Part shown: positions 1 through 5,837 of the stretch, one piece after another
Numbering within the stretch: position 1 is the stretch's first letter
How the letters are laid out: each line of letters begins with the position of its first letter
NCBI GenBank assembly: GCA_964464625.1
Contig: CAYXKD010000084.1
Coordinates: 1 to 7,738 of the forward strand
Length of the DNA: 7,738 nucleotides
Direction: 5' to 3'
DNA from: JAAZIN01 sp964464625
GTDB lineage: Bacteria > Bacillota > Dethiobacteria > DTU022
The notes under the pieces: model-generated
What the model was told of the DNA's origin: nothing
The model's database searches: none
What the model saw: the letters and a program-made list of their open reading frames with translations, nothing else
Program-made: the position numbers and the translations under genes

Positions 1-57
1 TCATACCGCGCAAAGCCGCACCACTCAGCTGTTTTTCAAAGAACGCAAATGGCTCCG

Positions 58-96
58 AATTAGTGAACTTGGTGCCTGGCACCGAGTTCACTAATT
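58..96. repeat. 39-bp near-perfect palindrome next to the ytxC stop
   Basis: Arms of 19 nt (58-76 and 78-96) flank a single central base at 77. The left arm is AATTAGTGAACTTGGTGCC. The right arm is its reverse complement except at one position, which is a G-U pair in RNA read from the plus strand. The GGTGCC-T-GGCACC core would close with a three-base loop. It starts 4 bp beyond the ytxC stop codon. Read on the plus strand it is followed by ATTTTAGTTTT, so it could terminate a plus-strand transcript entering from the left. Read on the minus strand it has no T tract. The perfection of the arms and the core suggest a dispersed REP-like repeat, but copy number cannot be seen here. Confidence 0.75.
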
Positions 97-99
97 ATT

Positions 100-942
100 T
101 TAGTTTTCACAGTAGATGAGCCTTTTTTCAAAGATGCAGCGCAGGTTCTCCGCTGCCCGGGGATAGCGCAGGGTGACGCTCCGATGCAGCATGATCCGGC
201 GCGGCGCTACCGAAACAAGCATGCTCACAAGTATATCTTCGTAATCGCTCTCTTCATCAAAATCCCTCAGATCCAGCTCTTCCCACTCGCAGGGATCGAC
301 TTTCCTGAGGCGGTGATCGGTAATCCGGATCTGCCCTTTTTGATCCACGAAGAGGTGGACCAGATCTATCCTCGGCTGCTGCATGTTCAAAAAATATTTC
401 AGCAGCCGTATAAACTCCCTATGTTCTTTCTCGGCAAGGTGGCTCTCCACAGCCTCGTCAACCACCCTGCGCAGTTCGCACCGCCATTCCCGCAGCCGAA
501 AATTGCAGTATCCCTCGATATTCAGATGATCATGAGAACCCTCCAGGTAAGCACAGATCTTTTTTTCCATCATCCACCGGTGGAGATCCCGGCGCCGGCA
601 GGACTTCACACTTTCGAGGTTGCGGCAGGCAATGGTAAGGATCTCTTTGCGCTCCTCCCTGTTAAAATAGAAATAATGGAAGCGTAGTAAATCCTGGAGA
701 TGGCAAATCTTCAAATCCTCGGTGATGAACTGTGCCGCCAGAGAGGCGAGCTCCTCTCCAAGCCTTTGACAGGAATCGCCGGAGGCGGACTTTCCCGGGG
801 TGAAAACAAGCATCTTTCCTGCGCTTCCGCAGTCGACCCAGGAGCGGCGAAAGGGCAGCTTATCCAGAAAGACGCCCTTCTGCTTCAGCCTCCGCTGCAG
901 CCTTTCAGAAGAGCGCCTAATCATAATCGAAAATGTTTTCAC
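100..942 (-). CDS. ytxC: Putative sporulation protein YtxC
   Basis: A 280-aa soluble protein recognised as the YtxC family, which is conserved in endospore formers and has no established biochemical function. The family signature is the central block NIEGYCNFRLREW (141-153), followed by a charged helix with EHREFIRLLKYFL (172-184), and a C-terminal acidic stretch running into EDILVSMLVSVAPRRIMLH (about 235-253). There is no signal peptide or membrane segment. Length fits the family. The start is GTG at 942-940, preceded by AAGGAGGAGG at good spacing; no ATG near it is as well placed. It follows the lipid kinase gene on the same strand after an 81-bp gap with its own candidate -10 box, so it may be transcribed separately, perhaps during sporulation. 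That regulation is inferred. Confidence 0.85.
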   Translation of the reverse strand: MKTFSIMIRRSSERLQRRLKQKGVFLDKLPFRRSWVDCGSAGKMLVFTPGKSASGDSCQRLGEELASLAAQFITEDLKICHLQDLLRFHYFYFNREERKEILTIACRNLESVKSCRRRDLHRWMMEKKICAYLEGSHDHLNIEGYCNFRLREWRCELRRVVDEAVESHLAEKEHREFIRLLKYFLNMQQPRIDLVHLFVDQKGQIRITDHRLRKVDPCEWEELDLRDFDEESDYEDILVSMLVSVAPRRIMLHRSVTLRYPRAAENLRCIFEKRLIYCEN

Positions 943-969
943 CAGGCCTCCTCCTTCCTGCTCTGCTTT

Positions 970-977
970 ATTATATG
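970..977 (-). promoter_or_regulatory. Candidate -10 element for ytxC
   Basis: On the minus strand the gap between the lipid kinase and ytxC contains CATATAAT. This puts a transcription start near 963, just upstream of the ytxC Shine-Dalgarno. There is no clear TTGACA-like -35 at 17 bp. The CATATAAT form resembles -10 boxes used by the sporulation sigma factors E and G as well as by the housekeeping factor. The assignment is tentative and rests on the -10 and its position only. Confidence 0.35.
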
Positions 978-1002
978 AGGAGTACCCGCCATCTACTACC
1001 TT

Positions 1003-1018
1003 CCACTCAATTAAGTGG
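1003..1018. repeat. 16-bp quasi-palindrome between lipid kinase and ytxC
   Basis: CCACT-CAATTA-AGTGG has perfect 5-bp arms and a nearly symmetric centre (one mismatched pair). It begins 5 bp after the lipid kinase stop codon, upstream of the candidate ytxC -10 box. It has no T tract on the minus strand, so it is a poor terminator. An operator is possible, or chance. Confidence 0.3.
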
Positions 1019-1023
1019 CTGTC

Positions 1024-1947
1024 CTAACCCTTCACCCGCAGCGCCAGAGGCAGCAACTCCATCTCCACCGGCCCCCTGCCCGGCTGCTCTCCGTCCAGGT
1101 TCAGAAGCGCCTCATCAGTCTCAATAGCTACTTTCCGTCCGCGCCTGCTGATACAGTTGGGGTGGCTCAAATGAGTCCCCCTGTAGACCTTGGGCAGGTT
1201 GACAAGCAGGTTCGGCTTGCTGAGACTGTGCATGATTACAATATCAAAAAGTCCGTCATCCATCACTGCATGGGGAGCAATGCACATCCCTCCGCCAAAA
1301 TAGCGCCCGTTAGCCACAGCCACTATTGTCACCGGCCCCTCAAAGAGAAACTCACCATCCAGGGTCACAGCCATATCTTTGTTGCGGTAAAGCATGAGGC
1401 TGACCAGGGTCCCCCAGAGAAAAGAAATAAAACCGCCCAAGGCCTTGCTTGCCTTGTTGACGCGGTCCACCGTATCGCCATCCAGCCCCAGACCGGCAAT
1501 ATTGATATAATAACGGATCTTTTTATCGCCTGCGTGACTGATAAAGCTAATCCTGCCCACATCAATTTCACGCGTACTGCTCCCGGCAAGATGCCTGAGC
1601 GCCAGGACGGGATCCTTGGGGATCTGCAGCGTTCTGATAAGGTCACCCCCCGTGCCCATGGAGATGAAGCCCAGCTGCGCCTCCTTGCACAGCACTCCAT
1701 CAGGCGTAAAAAAACCGTTCATAACCTCATTGTGCGTTCCATCGCCTCCCACAGAAACTACCAGCTCGCTGCCCTTCTCGATCGCTTTACGGGTCAGCTC
1801 CGTAGCGTGCTCAGGAGCCTCCGTCATGAAAGTTTCAAAAGAGAACCCTTCCTGCTCCATCAAGGCGGCAATCTCCGGCCAGCGCCGGGCAGTAGCTCCG
1901 TTCGCCGAAACCGGGTTCACCACCACTGTGGTTTTCAGTGCTTTCAA
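1024..1947 (-). CDS. YegS/BmrU-type lipid kinase (diacylglycerol kinase catalytic domain)
   Basis: A 307-aa ATP-dependent lipid kinase of the diacylglycerol-kinase-catalytic superfamily, which phosphorylates a lipid hydroxyl (diacylglycerol or a related substrate) at the inner membrane face. Visible motifs are NPVSANG (11-17), the nucleotide-binding loop GGDGTHNEVMNG (67-78), MGTGGDLIRTL (97-107), where relatives usually have GTGND, and the C-terminal VANGRYFGGG (211-220) with IAPHAVMDDGLFDIV following. Length is normal and there is no membrane segment. The start is TTG at 1947-1945, the only usable start before an in-frame upstream stop; its Shine-Dalgarno is weak (GGGGTG). It lies 37 bp after the Fe-S gene and probably shares its transcript. 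The neighbouring AGPS-like oxidase suggests an ether-type or glycerolipid substrate, which is inference. Confidence 0.9.
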   Translation of the reverse strand: MKALKTTVVVNPVSANGATARRWPEIAALMEQEGFSFETFMTEAPEHATELTRKAIEKGSELVVSVGGDGTHNEVMNGFFTPDGVLCKEAQLGFISMGTGGDLIRTLQIPKDPVLALRHLAGSSTREIDVGRISFISHAGDKKIRYYINIAGLGLDGDTVDRVNKASKALGGFISFLWGTLVSLMLYRNKDMAVTLDGEFLFEGPVTIVAVANGRYFGGGMCIAPHAVMDDGLFDIVIMHSLSKPNLLVNLPKVYRGTHLSHPNCISRRGRKVAIETDEALLNLDGEQPGRGPVEMELLPLALRVKG

Positions 1948-1984
1948 TTTAACACCCCATTTTAATTACTCAGTTGACAACCTT

Positions 1985-3082
1985 TTAACACCGCTGTTTT
2001 AAAACAGCCAGAGCCAGAATCCCGGCCAGGTCCAGCACCTTCCCACCTCCAGCCTGGAGATTTTCGTAGCAGAAGGGGCAGGATGTAACCAGCGTTCCCG
2101 AGGGCGGCAGCTCCTCCAGGCGCCGCCGGGCTATCTCAACAGATTGTTCCGGGAAAGTGATCTGGAACATGGCCCCGCCGCCGCAGCAGCGCGTCTCCCG
2201 CCCCCCGGGCAAAACTTCATCAAGCTCCAGCCCGGGGATACTCCGCAAAAGTTCGCGGGGTTCAGCACATTTTTCCGCCACCCGCGCCCAGATACAGGGA
2301 TCATGGTAGGCAATTTTGTCGATCCCTTCGATCCGTTCCGGCCGGAGCCGTCCCTGCCGCACCAGCTCCAGAAAGAACGATGGAGCATCGACCACGTCCA
2401 GGCCAGGCTCGCTGCCCCAATCTTGATAACGAGCAGTAAAGGTATGCCAGCATTCCGGACAGTCAGTCAGCAGAATAGCGGCGCCGCTTTCCGCCATGCG
2501 TGCCGCATTTTCAGCAGCCAGCTGCCGGGCCAGCTCCAGATCGCCCCAGATCTGCGCCGGGTAACCGCAGCAATACTGGTCCAGCACCTGGAAAGAAACA
2601 CCGGCAGCTTCAAGCAGCTCCAGGGTGAGCTGCTGCGTTTGGGGGTGATTGGCCTGCGCGGTGCAGTTAATAAAATAGAGCACCTCGGGGTTTCCGCTCC
2701 CCCCGGAAGGGCCCAAGACAATAGAGCGGGCGCCGTAGGGGCTGCCGTATTTTTTTAGATTATTCAGATAAGGTGCCGCAGCAGGCAGGATCGCCCCCGC
2801 GGGGAAGGCTTCTCTTCGCACCAGAAGCAGCTCTTCAGCCAGATCGAGTTCGGGAAAGGGACAAAGCAGTTCACAGCCGCGGCAGCCGAGGCAGGCAGAG
2901 AGCGCTTCCAGCAGATCGCTCTCCCACTCAATATGCCCCTCCAGCAGGGAGTGAGCCAGGCGCGCCTTCCCCGAAGGGGAAACCGCTTCGCGGCGAAAAA
3001 CCTGGTCCACGGGGCATTCGCAGCGGCACATGTTGGGACAGGTTGCACAGTCAAGCAACAACTCCCGATTTATTTCCGCCAT
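1985..3082 (-). CDS. CCG-domain (Fe-S)-binding oxidoreductase subunit, GlcF/LutA-like
   Basis: A 365-aa electron-transfer subunit, probably partner of the overlapping FAD oxidase. The N-terminus carries two ferredoxin-type cysteine sets: C12, C15, C19, C23-Pro (spaced C-x2-C-x3-C-x3-CP, with an extra C21) and C64, C67, C70, C74-Pro (the normal C-x2-C-x2-C-x3-CP). Two cysteine-rich CCG repeats follow: CCG at 171-173 with C208 and C211, then HDPC (C263), CCGGG at 299-303 and C335/C338. This is the domain order of glycolate oxidase GlcF, LutA and HdrD-like proteins, at a typical length. There is no membrane segment, so it is presumably cytoplasmic or peripheral. The ATG start at 3082 has GGGAGGTGG upstream and overlaps the end of the oxidase gene by 13 bp, implying translational coupling. 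The electron acceptor is not evident. Confidence 0.88.
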   Translation of the reverse strand: MAEINRELLLDCATCPNMCRCECPVDQVFRREAVSPSGKARLAHSLLEGHIEWESDLLEALSACLGCRGCELLCPFPELDLAEELLLVRREAFPAGAILPAAAPYLNNLKKYGSPYGARSIVLGPSGGSGNPEVLYFINCTAQANHPQTQQLTLELLEAAGVSFQVLDQYCCGYPAQIWGDLELARQLAAENAARMAESGAAILLTDCPECWHTFTARYQDWGSEPGLDVVDAPSFFLELVRQGRLRPERIEGIDKIAYHDPCIWARVAEKCAEPRELLRSIPGLELDEVLPGGRETRCCGGGAMFQITFPEQSVEIARRRLEELPPSGTLVTSCPFCYENLQAGGGKVLDLAGILALAVLKQRC

Positions 3083-4539
3083 TTTTCCACCTCCCCCAGG
3101 CCGAGCTTGCCCGGGTTCATGATCCCCCGGGGGTCAAAAGCATCCTTGACCCTTTGCAGCGCCTGCAACGCCGGTCCGTGCTCCTGCTCCATCCAGAGCC
3201 CCCGGTGCAGACCGATGCCATGATGATGGCTGATAGCGCCACCCAGGGCCAGGCATCTCTCCATGGCGGCGCTCCAGAGACGCCTGTAATACTTCGCCTT
3301 ATCGCCGGAAGGAAAGCTGACCAGGGTGATGTAGAGAGCCGTTCCTTCAGGATAGACATGGGAGTAGTGCCCTGAAGCAAGTGCCGTACCTTCCACAGCC
3401 AGCAGCGCTTTCTGCATGGCATGATAGAGAGGCGCCGCATTAGTCCATGTCGTGGAAACTTCAATTGTATCAACAAGAGCCCCCTGCCGGAAAAGTTTCG
3501 AAGCAAGCCCCACATCAAATCGGGTCTCCAACCAGCGTTCTACAGGTCCGGCGCCTGCGGCCAGGCCGCCTTCCTCGCGGGCCAGGCTTGCAGCTACCTT
3601 CTCTTCAGCAGCGATGATCCCGTCACTCCCTTCAAATAACAGGATCAGAATAACCCGCCCCGCCGCCGCTTCGCAATCAGGAAAATGATGCGATGTCTCC
3701 GCTGTATCATAAAGCCGCACCACCGCGGGTCGGGCTCCAGCCTGGATGAGCCGGCGAATTGCCTCCAGGGCTCGCTCGATACTCTCGAAAGCGTAGGAGC
3801 TGTAGATCCGTTTTTCCGGGTAGGGCCAGATGCGCAGAGTGACAGCCGTGATCACCCCCAGAGTACCTTCGGAACCGAGGAAAAGGTGATCCACCCTTGG
3901 ACCGGTAGCGGTGCGCGGCAGATTGCGGCCGCTCAGCACAGTCCCGTCGGGCAGCACCGCCTCCAGGGAGACAACCATATCTTCAATTTTGCCGTAGCGG
4001 GTGGAAAATGTCCCCGCCGCCCGGCAGGCGGCCCAGCCTCCCACGGTGGAGCAGCGCAGTGATTGGGGAAAATGGCCCCCTGTAAATCCGTGCCGGTTAA
4101 GGTACTCCTCGTAGCGCGATCCGTTTAGCCCCGGCTCCACGGTAACCATCAAGTTTTCCCGGTCCAGCTTCAATATTCTGTTCATCCGTTTCAAGTCCAG
4201 CGCGATACCGCCCTGCAGCGGGATCGCCCCGCCAAGCGCCCCGGAACCTTCGCCATAGGGAGTTACCGGAACATTATTGGCCCCTGCCAGCTTGAGCACT
4301 GCGGCTACCTGAGAGACACTGTGCGGCCAGACCACAAGGTCCGGCAGCGCCGGGCTCTTCCCTTCAAGAAACCAGAGCGTCCCCATGGGCCAGTAGTCGC
4401 GGCAGGTTGCCAGCCGGTCGGCGCCCGCTGCCGAAACACCTTCACTGCCGACAATATCGCGGAGTTTCTCCGCAAGCAGAGTATAATCAGGAACGGGAAA
4501 GCGCCTTTCTTGAATTGTCCCGCTGGGATATTCAGCCAA
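3070..4539 (-). CDS. FAD-binding oxidase of the alkyldihydroxyacetonephosphate synthase (AGPS) type
   Basis: A 489-aa flavoprotein of the vanillyl-alcohol-oxidase/PCMH fold. The FAD-binding half has TPYGEGSGALGG (93-104), STVGGW (164-169), RYGKIEDMVV (181-190) and GSEGTLGVIT (222-231). The cap and C-terminal half has a Tyr at 396 in HVYPEG, ISHHHGIG (436-443) and MNPGKL (474-479). From memory of human AGPS, STVGGW, the Pro-Arg-x-x-x-Gly-Pro...His stretch before GSEGTLGVIT, LLFEG, the catalytic Tyr in a Tyr-x-x-Gly context and the triple His all line up, whereas glycolate oxidase GlcD lacks the HHH motif. The start is TTG at 4539-4537, preceded by AAAGGAGG seven bases away. AGPS swaps an acyl for an alkyl chain to make ether lipids and is redox-neutral, so an Fe-S partner is unexpected. 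A lactate/glycolate-type 2-hydroxyacid dehydrogenase remains the alternative. The substrate is unproven. Confidence 0.85.
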   Translation of the reverse strand: MAEYPSGTIQERRFPVPDYTLLAEKLRDIVGSEGVSAAGADRLATCRDYWPMGTLWFLEGKSPALPDLVVWPHSVSQVAAVLKLAGANNVPVTPYGEGSGALGGAIPLQGGIALDLKRMNRILKLDRENLMVTVEPGLNGSRYEEYLNRHGFTGGHFPQSLRCSTVGGWAACRAAGTFSTRYGKIEDMVVSLEAVLPDGTVLSGRNLPRTATGPRVDHLFLGSEGTLGVITAVTLRIWPYPEKRIYSSYAFESIERALEAIRRLIQAGARPAVVRLYDTAETSHHFPDCEAAAGRVILILLFEGSDGIIAAEEKVAASLAREEGGLAAGAGPVERWLETRFDVGLASKLFRQGALVDTIEVSTTWTNAAPLYHAMQKALLAVEGTALASGHYSHVYPEGTALYITLVSFPSGDKAKYYRRLWSAAMERCLALGGAISHHHGIGLHRGLWMEQEHGPALQALQRVKDAFDPRGIMNPGKLGLGEVEKWRK

Positions 4540-4555
4540 GAGATCTCCTCCTTTC
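4540..4555 (-). promoter_or_regulatory. Ribosome binding site deciding the TTG start of the FAD oxidase
   Basis: On the minus strand AAAGGAGG is followed by seven bases (AGATCTC) and then TTG. This near-consensus Shine-Dalgarno supports the TTG codon at 4539-4537 as the start, although no ATG is used. Confidence 0.75.
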
Positions 4556-4625
4556 GGTAATATGCCGCCGGCTCTCTGCCGGCTGGAGAGGCAAAGCCCA
4601 TCTGATCAAAGAACAATATCCACCA

Positions 4626-5447
4626 TTATCCCTTGCCATCTTTGCGTCCTGTAAAGATCAACAGGTATTCATGAACCTTGTTCACGCGAAATACTGAGGG
4701 GTAGCCAAGCGGCCGCAGGGAGTTGTATTCATGGCGCCGGTCCCAGATAATGATATCTTCCAGCTGAAAGCCTGCCGGCTGCAGGGCGATGCACAGATCC
4801 ATGTGCAGGGGGTAAAAGCAATTCTTTTTACGCAGATCCATGACCACCACGGCGCAGACCCGGCCCGGTTTTAAAACAGTATGTATTTCTTGAAAGATGG
4901 CAGTCAAATTCTTCAGGAAAGACTGGTAATCACCGGAGCGCCCCAGATCGTCGGCATGCTCCCCATAATCACGCTGCCGGCGGCGGTCAGCGGAGCGTCT
5001 TGCCGTGAGAATATCCCAGTAAGGCGGTGAGGTGAGAATAAAATCAACGGAATCAGGCTCCAGGTAACGCCGCAGGTTGAGGGCGCTGTCATGGTAAAGG
5101 CGGGGGCGGATCCCCGCGGTTCCCTCCGGAACGGCCTCTTCGGAGCAAAGCCGTTTTTCGAAAAGCGCCAGGTAGCGATCGTAGATTTCAAAGCCCACTC
5201 CCAGGCGGCCCTTATTGAAAGCTGCAAGAAGGGTTGTCCCCGTACCGGCAAAGGGATCGAGCACCACTTCACCCGGAGCGGCGGTGAAGATCTCGATACA
5301 GCGCCCGGCAAGCTGCAGGGGAAAGGCGGCCGGGTGATCCAGCCTCGACTCCAATATAGATCTGCGCAGATCGCTCCAGACGCTGATGCTGTAGCGTGTC
5401 CATCTCTTTCCATCCAGCTCATTACAGCGCTTCCTGCCACCGCCCAC
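4626..5447 (-). CDS. Orphan N4/N6-type DNA methyltransferase (motif order X-I-IV)
   Basis: A probable SAM-dependent DNA amino-methyltransferase (N4-cytosine or N6-adenine). Numbered from the preferred GTG start, HPAAFP (38-43, motif X-like) and DPFAGTGTT (64-72, SAM-binding motif I) come before the catalytic TSPPYWD (139-145, motif IV). Further blocks are VVVMDLRKKNCFYP, IIIWDRRHEYNSLRPLGYP and the closing KVHEYLLIF. The order is permuted relative to the beta class, but the pattern matches a family I recall from clostridia and thermophiles. No restriction endonuclease is adjacent, so it is likely an orphan. The start is uncertain: ATG at 5492 gives 288 aa but has a weak Shine-Dalgarno and a low-complexity N-terminus, while GTG at 5447 (273 aa) has GGGAGGTGGAGG directly upstream and leaves room for a divergent promoter. 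Its 3' end lies 86 bp before the FAD oxidase gene. Confidence 0.85.
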   Translation of the reverse strand: MGGGRKRCNELDGKRWTRYSISVWSDLRRSILESRLDHPAAFPLQLAGRCIEIFTAAPGEVVLDPFAGTGTTLLAAFNKGRLGVGFEIYDRYLALFEKRLCSEEAVPEGTAGIRPRLYHDSALNLRRYLEPDSVDFILTSPPYWDILTARRSADRRRQRDYGEHADDLGRSGDYQSFLKNLTAIFQEIHTVLKPGRVCAVVVMDLRKKNCFYPLHMDLCIALQPAGFQLEDIIIWDRRHEYNSLRPLGYPSVFRVNKVHEYLLIFTGRKDGKG

Positions 5448-5462
5448 AGCCCTCCACCTCCC
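5448..5462 (-). promoter_or_regulatory. Ribosome binding site favouring the shorter methyltransferase start
   Basis: On the minus strand GGGAGGTGGAGGGCT stands immediately before GTG at 5447-5445, with GGAGG at usable spacing. The upstream ATG at 5492 has only AGGG two bases away. This favours the 273-aa protein over the 288-aa one. Confidence 0.5.
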
Positions 5463-5494
5463 ATAAGGTCTTATTCGCACCGGCGCCGGCATTA

Positions 5495-5514
5495 CCCTGC
5501 AGGGAAGTTAACTT
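5495..5514. repeat. Two adjacent perfect 10-bp palindromes in the divergent gap
   Basis: CCCTGCAGGG (5495-5504) is directly followed by AAGTTAACTT (5505-5514), both perfectly self-complementary. They sit between the methyltransferase and the small lipoprotein-like gene, just upstream of the latter's Shine-Dalgarno. A tandem operator controlling the divergent genes is possible; chance is also possible for sites this short. Confidence 0.35.
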
Positions 5515-5523
5515 AAGGAGGTG
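5514..5523 (+). promoter_or_regulatory. Strong ribosome binding site of the small lipoprotein-like gene
   Basis: TAAGGAGGTG is a full match to the anti-Shine-Dalgarno and is seven bases from ATG 5531. It is the main evidence that this short ORF is translated. Confidence 0.7.
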
Positions 5524-5530
5524 TTTGTAA

Positions 5531-5764
5531 ATGAAAGGAGATTTCAGACACGGATCATCTTTGGGGGGATCACATATTCAGAAAACAGCGCTTTCCTTAT
5601 TGGCAGTATATTTCGCTTTTATTTTTTTGGCCGTGGGGTGTTCTCCGTCACAAAGCGGCTTAAGCGAGGGCAACCTGGTCACGGAGCTGGCTGATGCGAT
5701 CGCTGAAGAGATAAGGGGACTGAATAGCAAAAATAATATTTTATACAGCTTCCCTCCCAATTAA
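5531..5764 (+). CDS. Small predicted lipoprotein or secreted protein, unknown function
   Basis: I do not recognise this 77-aa protein. It has a basic N-terminal stretch, a hydrophobic core at about 19-36 (ALSLLAVYFAFIFLAVG) and a cysteine at 37 in the context LAVGC-SPS, a reasonable but not ideal lipobox (Ala rather than Leu at -3). Cleavage before C37 would leave a 41-aa, mildly acidic mature part with a short helix (TELADAIAEEIRGL). If it is not lipidated, it would be a single-span membrane peptide. The ATG start has a perfect Shine-Dalgarno. The gene is divergent from the methyltransferase and convergent with the GTPase gene, and stands alone on the plus strand. I found no convincing promoter or terminator for it. 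Confidence 0.6.
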   Translation: MKGDFRHGSSLGGSHIQKTALSLLAVYFAFIFLAVGCSPSQSGLSEGNLVTELADAIAEEIRGLNSKNNILYSFPPN

Positions 5765-5837
5765 AATCCATAACTGCACCAGGATTGCCATAAAACAATG
5801 TGTGCTCTGCTCAGCCTGACAGGAGAACGGTGTGGCG

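Noticed and set aside
1015..1965. Long plus-strand open frame of 316 codons opposite the lipid kinase
   Set aside because: It is antisense to a gene with clear kinase motifs, shows no family resemblance, and has a composition typical of a shadow frame in GC-rich DNA.
1948..1992. Direct repeat TTTAACACC at 1948-1956 and 1984-1992 bracketing the Fe-S/lipid kinase gap
   Set aside because: A 9-bp AT-rich repeat near a stop codon and a weak Shine-Dalgarno is easily coincidental.
1974..1999. TTGACA on the plus strand as a promoter
   Set aside because: It would drive only antisense transcription into the Fe-S gene, and the matching -10 is poor.
1993..2008. Perfect 16-bp palindrome GCTGTTTTAAAACAGC
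   Set aside because: It lies inside the last codons of the Fe-S gene, and half of it is a simple T/A run. A regulatory role is possible but unsupported.
2144..3375. Plus-strand frames of about 200 codons opposite the Fe-S and FAD genes
   Set aside because: They lie against well-conserved cysteine and FAD motifs on the other strand and have no recognisable domain.
1985..4539. Straight annotation as glycolate oxidase GlcD-GlcF
   Set aside because: The FAD subunit has STVGGW and HHH motifs of the AGPS branch, and a lipid kinase follows; no other glycolate or lactate genes are present. Kept only as an alternative.
4567..4583. Hairpin GCCGGC-TCTCT-GCCGGC between methyltransferase and FAD oxidase
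   Set aside because: There is no T tract on the minus strand, and GCCGGC is itself a palindrome, so the hairpin is not good evidence for a terminator.
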